Of a stretch of DNA of 64,000 bases, positions 12,901 to 23,086 are shown one piece after another. The notes under the pieces are model-generated. The model worked only from the letters and a program-made list of their open reading frames with translations, did not search any database and was not told the origin of the DNA. The position numbers and the translations under genes were made by a program. This stretch comes from Dipylidium caninum. Its lineage: Eukaryota > Platyhelminthes > Cestoda > Cyclophyllidea > Dipylidiidae. Numbering within the stretch: the first letter of the stretch is position 1; every line of letters starts with the position of its first letter. The stretch spans positions 124,001 through 188,000 of the forward strand of contig QEYB01001237.1 of NCBI GenBank assembly GCA_017562135.1, read 5' to 3'.

Positions 12901-13759
12901 TTCCTAAATCCTAAGCACAATCGAAATCACTCACTAGATATTAATTATCATACCGGAAAAACGAGCAATGTTCGCTTTAAATAGGAGCTAATGTTACCAT
13001 TGTCACAAAAAAATTGAAAATGACTAACTAAGAGTAGAAATATTCAGTCTGCCAATTTCTGACTTGACATGTAGTAAAGGCCACTTTCACTTGCATACAG
13101 CGCCTTTAAAGGACAATTTTATGAAATAATAAGTCACTTGACTGGATGTACTTCTGAATTCATGGCATAGGAATGGATGACAGTCTACTTAAGTCGCAAC
13201 TAGGCCACCTTGAAATCGCACCTTTTAGTCTATCAGTATGCGGTAATTTTCTTCTCTTTTATTTGAATAAACAGTGATTGTGGAGTAGTCTCCATTCGCC
13301 ACTGCTAAAGGATTGAGACATGTCAATGAATAATTGATGCAATTACCCGCGCTACCTTTACATTGGGCCGGAAATGACAACGAATGACGTTCTGGAAGAC
13401 TGGGGAGAGAAGAGGTTAGGAGTACTACCCAGAGATGTTTTAATGGTCAAATGGAGGGCGCCTTTACGGTGGTGATATCGAGAGAGCGGCGAATAAGTGG
13501 AGATGGATCGATGACAGTTTGAATTATTGGCAAATTAACGAAGTGTTTGTTTACTTATCGGAAAACCTTGTGCACACTTTCCCGGCAGTAGGGTCGAGAG
13601 TGTTGCGATCAGGCAAATCGCGGGAAGATACCAAGTGGTGCTGTCGAAGAGGCTGAATTCCACGTTGGGCGGCACTGGGAATAATTGCGTAATTCAACGG
13701 TTCACACTGTCACCATTGCCATTTAATAGAGACCTTTGGAACAACGCATTAGCAACAAA
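9965..13759. other. Intergenic, 3.8 kb, no supported gene
   Basis: Starts with the 3' flank of cyclin-like 2. Several ORFs of 60-150 codons occur on the minus strand (10197-10445, 11500-11862, 12084-12533), but they lack family motifs, splice partners and consistent residue composition. A short plus-strand segment near 11030-11175 faintly resembles a cyclin helix-5 exon and is listed separately. Nothing else is supported. Confidence 0.45.
11030..11175 (+). pseudogene. Possible relic of a cyclin-like exon
   Basis: An open segment reading SHNEIVTTILLSIEIPFPIS and on to FVEEYIY resembles the helix-5 segment of the neighbouring cyclins (EEHLLTTLDFDVLCPTPLTYL) in spacing and in the L-x-I/F-x-x-P-x-P pattern. 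No donor follows at the expected place, and the flanking cyclin exons are missing. It may be a decayed fourth paralog or a coincidence. Confidence 0.2.
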
Positions 13760-16700
13760 ATGTCATGGATGGATAGCAATCAGAACATAGGTATGAATCG
13801 ATGAGGAGAATATATTTTTACTGGTTGATTTGATTTACAGGATATTGTGGACTCCAGCAGATGTTAAATCCGCAATTATATGGTGAGTTTCAGTGAATAG
13901 AATTTCCCTAACTGACTATATGCTCATCTTTTTCAATCTTCTTTGCGCTTTAACTATTCAAACAAAAGACGCCATTATATTTAAATTTAAGAGGCCTGGA
14001 ATAACTCAAGAGAGCAGAGTATTTGCAACACCTATTAACAGACGTGCGAATCAACAACAACAAGTGAAATTACGCAATTTTAGGGAAATGTTTTGCCAAA
14101 CAGCACGCATAATTAAACAATATTGCTTATGCATCGTTAACGCGTTTACAGGCGGCTTATGAGTTGTCAGCAAGAAGTTATGAATAACTGGGGAGAATAA
14201 TAAATCATATACTCTTCTAATAGGCGCGTATGAAACGATGCAAATTTATCCAGAAATGGCGCCCATGCAAAGTATGCCAACCTGGGGCTTGGCAAATAAT
14301 CAACAAGTATACCATTCTCTAACGCCTGGTAAGTATTTCATCAACTAAGGTACATTTTTACGAAACAATAAATCCCTATAGACAATCGGGGTATACAGGA
14401 ATCATATGATCGTGAGTTATAATAGTTGTAAGAGAGAAGTTGTAGAGATTGAAAGTAACCTCCATCGAGCACACGAACAATGCCAAAGTAAGCTGATCAT
14501 TAGCATAAATGGCGGTACTCCCCTTGTAGGTATTTATAAAAATGTAGAACTAATGGATAAAACCGTCCAAGGTGAGATTATTGTCAACCTCTCTAAGTGT
14601 CATATCATTGTGTAACAGAAGAGTTTACATACACCCAAGAAGTTCTTGCATCAATGCAAGGTATCCGTCCTTTTGGACTTATTTTCTTATTTAATGCTGC
14701 ATATACAGGAGGCTGGGGGCTTCAAGCACCTCTTCCAAATGTAAATCAGGGTAAAAGTCACTTTCGTAATCTCTAATGCCATTTTATGCAGGCGGTTACG
14801 CTGGCTTTCAACCAATGAACCTGGCAGCGCCAAGTACCCATGACATCTGCACGTATAAATGGCATTTATTTAGCTGTCTACGGTGGAAATCAACAAAGCG
14901 TTGAGTTAAGTGCTCGGAGTAAGTCTTCATTAGAGCTAACTACCCTTTTCACTAGTTCTTCGTTATATGAGAGAAAGTGGAGGCCGGCAAAATTTAAATG
15001 TGTTGGCGGGAGGTACTACTGATATGAAATAGTAGCATTACCTTGTAGGAAAGCCTATGACTAATAGTGAAAGATTGAACAGTCGAGGTAGGTTTGTGGC
15101 CTAGTTTCAGTCTTTCCCTATTAGTTAACCGCTATATTAATAGCTATAAAGGTGGAAAACAAAAAACAACAGTAAATCAAGGTACTCTTAACGGTTGTGA
15201 ATATTAATTACACATAACATGATTCTACAGATGTTTTAGGCTGTATACCGGCTCAAGACATATCACAACAAGGTAAACATAACATTTGTGAGAGATACTT
15301 ATAGGTGCTACCGAAACTATGCAAGCTCCCGTTTCACAAGCACCAAGTAGGACTTCTTACATTTACATTGGTCCCCCCATTAGCTCAACAAGATGCCAAC
15401 TTAGGTAAGAGGACACAACATCCGAATCTGAGGATGCAATGTATGTCCTTTATGTGCATTAAACAATTTTACCAACTCTTCATCATTTAGTGTACCGGGA
15501 TAACGCTCAGCCTGTGGATGTATCAATGCCGCGTATGTCATACTGCCTACCTGCGTTTAATAATTACACATTTATGTTACAGGTGAAGAAGATGGGACAC
15601 TTCCACCAAAACTGCTGACACAATGTATTCCCCTACTTTATTCCTATCTGTCTATTTTAGTGCGCAAATATACTCTCTGTATCGACAGGGAATGGGAACA
15701 ACCGTCACCACCTTTATGTATGTCTGCATACTCGCTAACTCTACGACCAAATTATCTAGACAACTACATAGAGACAGATTTAGAATTGCCTGAAACCCCA
15801 AGTAGGCCTTTATAACAATGCTTTTTATCATCTAGTTGAAGATATCGTCAAGCTAAAACGACAAAAATTTCCTGAATGTAAGCAACTGTGATTTCCTACA
15901 TTCCCTTTAGGCCGTCGCGGAGCTAATGAGGCATTCAAACCGCTCCCTATGAGTAGGCAAATTCTTCTTCGTATGAATATTTATTTGCTTCTTTCTTTTT
16001 TAGGCGACATTAGTCCATCTCCGCCAAACAGTAGTATTTTTTCTTTCCTTACGCTAAATCCATTAGTCTATTTACATTTTCTATGTGAGGTGTTATTTCC
16101 TTGCAGGCGATGGTAGTCTTGGCTCGCCGACGGACTTATCAAAAGGCAGTAAGTCAAGTGCCACTGAAATCTTTCACCATTATATAATGCTAGTTCAGAA
16201 AATCGGGAAATTTTTCCCATATTAAATGAGTGTCATTCATGCCCATCCACTAGTGTATGTGTGTAATAGAATTACACGAAACGGTCAGACACTACATACA
16301 TTTGTGCTTATCTACGGCGTGTTCGTTTTCCCTCATAGATCCGTGTTCTAAATATCCACCTGGAGAGTTAAAAAAACAAGGTGAGTTAGAATTTGTTAAG
16401 CCGCCTCATATTCTAATATCTTCCCCATCTATCTTTTCCTTTTTTAATAGGTCAATGCAATTATCGAAGGAATTGTGCAAGACAAGGTGGATTATACTCC
16501 TTTATTGGAATTTCTAATCCTATATCCCCTCTTCAGGTTGCGGTGCAAATAACAACTCCTCGAATACACCACTACAACGTAATGTCTCTTATAGTCTACG
16601 ACATCTGACTTGTTAATGTCTTACTTTCTTTATAGCGAATTTTGATGAACAGCCACAAGAAGGAAGTCAAAACGGTGGGTAATTTTATACCTTTACTCTT

Positions 16701-18418
16701 GTTGTTAGTCGTTGTTTACAACCGCTGGTGTCTACGGGTTTCTCTTAACAGGCGAAACGTTTCCAAATGTCGGTGGAACCACAGATGTAGACATAGATGC
16801 ATTAATGGCAGAACATGAAGTGCAGTGTGTACAAAATTATGCAACGGCTCTCCGCTTTTTCAATCTTTATCTAAACGACAATGAAGTTGATCAGTCATTT
16901 ATTGAAACAGTTGGAGCAGGAACACTTATGGAAAGGTTAGGTGAATTCCATAAGGTACAACTATTACACTTCTAATTTGTTACCTCGTGATAATGTGAGA
17001 CATCGTTTAACGCAGTCTATTCTTTATCCTTCAGCTACTAAAGGATCTGATAGACAAAGACAAACGCCAGGCGAGGAAATATGATCCTCACTTTCTTCTG
17101 AAAACAAACATTGGTGGTGAACTGCGCTCAAACACATTTGAGTGGCTATTAGAGGTAGTACAATGGGATGCATTAATGGAAATTTCCTGAATTAAAAAAA
17201 CATTTATCTGTCAACGATCTCTTTATAGCTGCAAAGAACTGTTGGACTGCATGACGAGGACTTACACGTAGTTGCTACAATTATGGATCTAGTGACATCA
17301 TGTACAAATATTACAAAAATGGACTATCCCCTATTATTTCTAACTTCCATCTGGTGTGCGTATCTCAGATCGCGTACAGATTTCCGGTTGACTCTGGAAG
17401 AATTGTTGAGCATCTTCCGGAACAAATATACATTACAACAGGTTTGAATGGACAATCATCCTACATCTTGATAGACACATTAAAGACTTATTAATGGCAT
17501 ACACCGATAAATTGGGCATACACCGATAAATTGTATTTAATCCATTTTAGGTATATGCAATGGGGGCAAAGGTACGAGAATGTGTGGAAGTATTTTTGCC
17601 AGTGGTAACGCCATGGACTTTCTACAATATGTATTCCCTTGGTACCTTAGACATCCCCAGAAAACAGGTTATATTGGTGAGAAAAACTTGCCCTTTTGCC
17701 TGCTCACGTATATTTCGAGTGTACGGTAGTAGAAGCTGTTTCTTCCCCCCCAACAGTTCCATGATGCGTGTAGCTATTTGTTCGATTTGGGTCTGAGATG
17801 CGAAACTTTGGTCCAATATCCTGCCAATCTTCGTTGCTGTGCTGCAATGTACCTCATGCGCCGTATTTTACGACTGCATTGTTCACTTCTGCCCGACCAT
17901 GAGACGTACCACACAGAGAGACCGTGGTGTCCCTGCTGCAGCCTTACTGACTGGTCGGAACTGCTGGAAATGATGTCAGGTTATGGCGAAACTGTATTAC
18001 TCAAAAAAGTCGCCTACTATTACTGCATGATGCTGTTAGGAGCGAGAAATGTGCCTATTGCGCGGGAACATCCTCCTCCATATCGAGTATGATTGGTTTT
18101 AAATTATGCTCAAGTTCTACAAAATCAATTACCTCTTACGAGTTTATATCTTCTAAGTCGTAGGTTATTGAGAAGTTGAGCTTATTAATTCACTTTTTAC
18201 CCTTGCACATTCGCCATTGCCTAAAATACACTCGATTGTGGTAAGGACGCCTAACATCTGTGAACATAAAGCTCTACTTACACTACTTCTAATCCTTTTC
18301 ACTTACGCAACAGGCAGCCTTCGAAAAGTACAATATGCCTGAATTTCGGGATATTGCAACAAACAAACTGCTAATGGAGTTTCGAATGTCCGAAGTTTTT
18401 CCCGCAATATCCTCATGA
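13760..18418 (+). CDS. Cyclin-like protein 3 with micro-exon-encoded N-terminal region
   Basis: 34 exons, 2232 nt, 743 aa. Start exon 13760-13790 (MSWMDSNQNI). Then 27 symmetric exons from 13841 to 16674. Then 16752-16954, the cyclin-box exons 17035-17154 (120 nt), 17229-17441 (213 nt) and 17551-17667 (117 nt), the second fold 17757-18086, and the last exon 18314-18418. The box exons align codon for codon with cyclin-like 1 and 2: RKYDPHFLLK, SNTFEWLLE, LQRTVGLHDEDLHVVATIMD, YPLLFLTSIWCAYLRS. The second fold has LFDLGLRCETLVQYPANLRC and MYLMRRILRLH; the last exon has AAFEKYNMPEF. The roughly 380-residue N-terminal region is rich in Q, N, P, M and G, lacks predicted fold or signal peptide, and is built almost wholly of micro-exons. 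The W of the first helix is kept, but the box lysine and acidic partner are not obvious. The cyclin part is well supported; of the micro-exons, 13992-14018 is the least certain. Confidence 0.85.
13841..16674 (+). repeat. Array of 27 symmetric phase-1 exons (26 micro-exons)
   Basis: Exons: 13841-13882, 13992-14018, 14224-14328, 14382-14411, 14446-14487, 14548-14571, 14619-14660, 14709-14750, 14792-14833, 14874-14918, 14974-15012, 15152-15181, 15231-15272, 15305-15346, 15384-15404, 15491-15532, 15583-15624, 15661-15717, 15760-15801, 15836-15877, 15911-15952, 16004-16033, 16107-16148, 16339-16380, 16451-16486, 16537-16578, 16636-16674. Every one begins after the first base of a codon and ends with the first base of a codon, so each can be skipped or included without changing frame. 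Fifteen are exactly 42 nt (14 residues). Introns here are mostly 30-100 nt. Short motifs recur (ETMQ in two exons, QAP in two exons, a G at the split codon in many), which suggests tandem exon duplication followed by divergence. Confidence 0.85.
17496..17533. repeat. Tandem duplication, 2 x 19 nt
   Basis: Two perfect copies of GGCATACACCGATAAATTG lie head to tail in the intron just before the 17551-17667 exon of cyclin-like 3. Confidence 0.95.
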
Positions 18419-19713
18419 ACTCTGAAACCCGCACAAAACTAGTTGGTCAGTGTGAAATCCGAAAACATGTGATATCACTGTTAACAGTGTCTTTTTCTCC
18501 GCGAACAGTCACAACATCTTAACTGTTACTATGCGGATGCAGACGCATTACGGAAAGAGGAATAATTGCCTCTTTATCTTTACACTTGAGTTATGTGTAA
18601 AATAACATTTTGTTATATATGTCTCTTTCTGACTTAAGATGGAGCGCGTGGACCTCGAATGGAAATTCTGGCATCGTAGTGAGGCATTCACTTATAAAAG
18701 ACGCAAATTTTCCACTCAACTGTTAATGTTCGCTGTACTGAAGTGAGAGGCGATGGTTCGAAGGTGTCGGTTTTGTATCACCTCAGAATCCCAAGAGACG
18801 AGGTATAGAAATAAGCATACCATAGTAACATTTTCTAGTGGTTCGCCGTCTGATGGAAAATACCAAATGTCCAGTCCGAGGACTAATTTCGAGGCATTCC
18901 CCATGCCATGATGTATGTCGCTCGTACACCGGTGAAGTTAGCTTTCCCACATGCTACTCGTTCGTTTAAAAGTAGGCAAGTAAGCCAATGACACTTGTCA
19001 AGGTGATTGCTCTTGACACGCAATTGAATCTTGTTGCAACCGTGTAGTGGCTTTCGTTACCACTTTCTCTTCAATAATACTCGATTTTGGCGGGTTGGGC
19101 CATTGTGAGAGGATGGAGACCTTCGTCACATACCCCGCCCCCCCATAGAGAGAATACTCCTTTGTGAGCAACACCGCAACAGATGGGCAGACAAATAAAT
19201 CCGAAGAGCCCGAATTCCTTAACAAAGGCCTCACTTGTGTCACACAATGTTAACGCCAGATGTGGAACAGCTAAAAGGCGTGACTCAACTTCACATCAAA
19301 TCCTTTTTATCTATTTGCAGTTTGTTGAATCCATGGATGGGGGGACTGGACTGTGACAGTTCAGAAAAGTATAACTTTTGCACCTACTTCACTTGGAGAG
19401 CAGCCTTACGTCGACTGCAGCTGGCAGCACAACGTAGTAGCAGGCGACGCGCTATTAAGTCGGTCTTAAGACCCGCCGTCGCCCTCGAAGTGTTGAACAA
19501 CTTCCGAATCACATTTAAGCGACCAGTCGCCCCAAACTCGCCCTCCTTCGCAATGCTTCGGTTGAGTAACCCTTCTGACTTACCTTGCCTCATCACAGGG
19601 GATGAGAGGACGAAGTGATAGTGATAATGTTGTCAAGTTTCCACTTATGTGGCCCAAATTATCCACTGGGAGAATTGTTGAGTCGTGGAATCTGAAGGCT
19701 TTGCATTACGCAC
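18419..19713. other. Intergenic with one unassigned ORF
   Basis: 3' flank of cyclin-like 3. A 127-codon plus-strand ORF at 19235-19618 contains an arginine-rich helix-like stretch (WRAALRRLQLAAQRSSRRR) after a cysteine-containing segment, but I recognise no family and find no partner exons. Nothing else is supported. Confidence 0.35.
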
Positions 19714-20154
19714 AGTTGAGTGCACTGGATTTGACCACTACGACAATATCATAGGCGTGGGAGGAGGGCACATCCGGGTGACACACGGACCTGCTCACCG
19801 ACAGATACCGCCATTTCACGTCGTACATCGGAGGCTGCAGAGCGGAAAAAAGACACAGGTACAGTTTTGTCTCCACACCAATCGACCCGCCATCAAAATT
19901 AACTTAACTCAACTCCACTCATAGCAGAGCAGAGCACTAGGTTAGACATCGGGCCACTACGGCTCCTTTTGCTTCACCAACCAAATGAGCAATTTCATAA
20001 CTCTGTGAAGTGGTTAGCCAAGGCGAAAGGTGACGCACGTGAAGCCTCCCTACCAGTCAGGTCTCACCTCTTCGAGGGACTTGTTTTGGAGCAGTCGGTG
20101 GACCGCGTCGCAGACATTGACTGGGTGAGGGTAGATCTTGTACACCTGTGGATG
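19714..20154 (-). pseudogene. Inverted partial copy of the GT31 gene (left arm)
   Basis: Read on the minus strand, this segment repeats 23432-23932 closely. It holds the end of exon 1 (VNVCDAVHRLLQNKSLEE plus its GTGAGA donor), the intron, and the start of exon 2 (PPMYDVKWRYLSVSRS). About 58-60 bases of the intron present in the right arm are absent. The copy contains intron sequence, so it arose by DNA duplication and not through mRNA. It lacks the rest of the gene on both sides, so it cannot encode an enzyme. A few substitutions separate the arms, so the event looks fairly recent. Confidence 0.9.
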
Positions 20155-23086
20155 GATGTTTCGTTGACACTTATTTGTTTGCGTTAACGCGACACGTTTG
20201 ATTAAATGGTGTTGGCTGATGCTCGTACCGCTTTTTATCGCCTCTTCTTGCGCCCCACGTATGCACGTATCATGGAAAGATGGAGAAATAGGAGACCTCG
20301 ACGGTAGACCGTGAGATTTTTCCTTTTTGGCAGGGACTCAATTAATCCCTAATCCTCCTGCCCTTTTGTCGCCAACCTCTACTGTCACGTATGCCGGAAA
20401 GTTCTCTTCGTTGCCATAACAACAGTTTTCGACTCGTAGCCAATGTTTATTTGCAGCACGTTCGGCTCTCTACTCTTATCGCCCAATGTATGCATACTGA
20501 CGCATAAATATAACTAAAACAAGGTTGATTTACGCCGGCCTTGAGTGCGAAGCGATGGTATAACCATGGCGACAAACAAAGTTCACCTTGGCTCAGCTCA
20601 GTTCACCTCAGAGTACCATTGCGGACCGTATGCAAAAGATGGAAGTTGGTGTGGAAATATTCACGATGGGTGCCGCATCCATGAGCCGAGAAGAGTTTGG
20701 ATGATCGGGTCGCCATATGCACATCCCTGCATGCTCGGAATATATTTTAGCCCTTCCTGAACCGGGTAGTAACGGGGGTGAAAAGTGGATCACCTGCGAA
20801 AAAAACGTGGCGAAAGCAGCCTCTGGAGCAAATATGACTCTGAATGAGAGACTGTGGAGAGACATTCGAGGACCAACGCGTTAAGAGCTCTTAAAACCGA
20901 ACGAAAAGCTCAATTCGGAGAAGTATAGTCAGCAACTGGACGATAAAGAGAAAACAATCCAAGAAAAGAGGCTGGCGATGTTCAGGAAGGAGGAAGGACA
21001 TCATACTGCCTCATGGTAACGCTGGGCGACTCGTCAAAAAATTGCATAGGTAGGCTGGGAATTTCTGTTTCATCAACCATATTCCGCGGACTGAGCAGCC
21101 TCCGACGGTCACTCGTTCTGGTCCTCACAAAATTCTCTGAAGGGCAAAAATCAAAAGTAGAGAATATATCAAGCAGATACTGTTTCAAATTTTCACATCA
21201 AAAGAAGACATATTTTAAAATGGGATGTACAAATTGTGCCCCCACGCTGGCAACAAATCACTAATAATCACGGCAATTATGCTATTTAATAAAGTCTATC
21301 GACAGTAAGGAAAAAGGTTTCTTTCGCTTTATTCCAAAAACGGAAAGAACCCACCGGTAAACCCTACGTTTTAGCCAGTGTTCTGGTTTACGTGAGTTCG
21401 TAAGACTAAAAGAGGTTGAACAATCTGACTTACCGCGCGGGTTCAGGATGGGAAAGCGCTCTCTGGAGTGCGGGCGACATCCCCTGCTCACAGGCGACAA
21501 GGGAAAAGACCTTAAACAAGCCCAGCAAGTGGTTCTCCCACTTACCTCCCCTCCAATGAGCATCATCCCAACTTTTTCCAAGGGAAGCTTCCCATCGTTT
21601 AACTTATTTTGTCAACAGAAATGTGTGCGCTTGAAGCCGAAGCCGGACGGGAGTAGGAGAGGCGGACGACGGAATCGTTTCCATTGTGGCGCCCTGTCCA
21701 CACTTGCCTACGTCTCCTACCAATTTCCTGAAATTCGTGTTTCATTAGCCCCACAGCTCAGCCTCGTGCTTCACTGCCACTGGTTTCGCTGGAAGACAAA
21801 GGCTGGAACGTCATTGGTCTCTCACCTCTGCCCCTGACAATGCAATCGATGAGCAGGCGACGTTTACAAGATAAAATGGCAGACGAAGGTGTTCTTTTCG
21901 GCCATTGTGTTTCAACGACTGTACAACGTGGTTGAACACTTGTCCCCAAGCCTGGACTGGCGTGCCTTCGCGTTTCCGCGTATGACACTAGAGAGTGTGA
22001 AGGGAGTCGACTTCAGCGTGTGTTTAAAGTGACCAACGCAGGCCTATTAATGCGTGGGGAGGTGAGGCGCAATACGTCTTCACTGTCAGCAGATCAACTA
22101 TGACGGACGTGTCAGTCGACGGAGCTTGAAAATTAGCAGCAGAGGTGGAGGTCGAGTGAGATAATGTGGAAGTGTGATTTATGTGTACACTACACCGAGG
22201 TCATCAATGTAAGTGTGGGCATTGACGCCGGCATAATCCAAATTCCGGAAAGGAGTCGAGGACTTTCGTCGTCCTGTCGCACCCACTATCTATGACGCGA
22301 TTCTACCGTAGCCATGGAAGCGGGTAAACAATCCTGTCGGCCGGCGACTAGACAGGGCGGTCAAAGTGGCATTGTATTTCGACGACTTCAAAACCGCCAT
22401 AAAAAATTGTCGTTTGCATTTCTCTCCAAAGTGACTTATCGACTGGTTACACCACATTTGTGGGCGGTCATAGTGAGAATTGCAGCATGAAACGCGACGA
22501 CTTAAGCCCATTAGCCATTAGGCCACAGAGATTGTTTTATCATCACTTAGCGGCACCACCGTCGTCGAGTCTCATCAACCCCTGCCATGTCGATGAATCA
22601 CGGACGATAAAAATGATTGTCGCATCCGTAGCAAAATCTCAGAATAATTGTGTATCAAATGATGTATTCACATTCTAGTCCCAGGTAGTAGCAGAGATGG
22701 TTGTACATTTGTTTGAATGAGATGTGATAATTCTCAACTCATCAAAGACGTCCCACTGCGGGGAGGAGGAAGAAGAGTAGCTACTCGACACCAACTCAGT
22801 TGAGAGGAGCAATGCTCGCAGAATGATAATGAAAGATCGCTGGGCAGGCTAGAAGTGACGCCCTTTGAGTTTAGAACGCTTTCCCCCTCTTCGATAGGCA
22901 TGCCTGTTGGGGCATGGCTTTGTCATGGTGAATTAAAAGTCCAGATTAACATAGGCTTGGTAAAGTAAAATTAAGGAGGTCACCAAGTCGGGTACTAGAA
23001 GTGTTAGCAATGTGCAACCAATCAGCGTGCAGTGAGTGCAGTCACTGCCATTAGTTGGTTGACGTGTGTAAATATACTTAGGTGAG
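20155..23086. other. Spacer of the inverted repeat, no supported gene
   Basis: 2.9 kb between the inverted partial copy and the GT31 start. Overlapping ORFs on both strands at 21282-21581, 21448-21837 and 21758-21988 read through the same bases and show no motif. The final few hundred bases are presumably the promoter region of the GT31 gene; I see no clear core element. Confidence 0.4.

Noticed and set aside
14149..14215. Candidate micro-exon after TTTACAG
   Set aside because: In the array's phase 1 it hits TGA after three codons, so it is unlike every other array exon.
21282..21988. Overlapping ORFs up to 129 codons on both strands
   Set aside because: Several frames are open over the same bases and none shows a domain or splice context.
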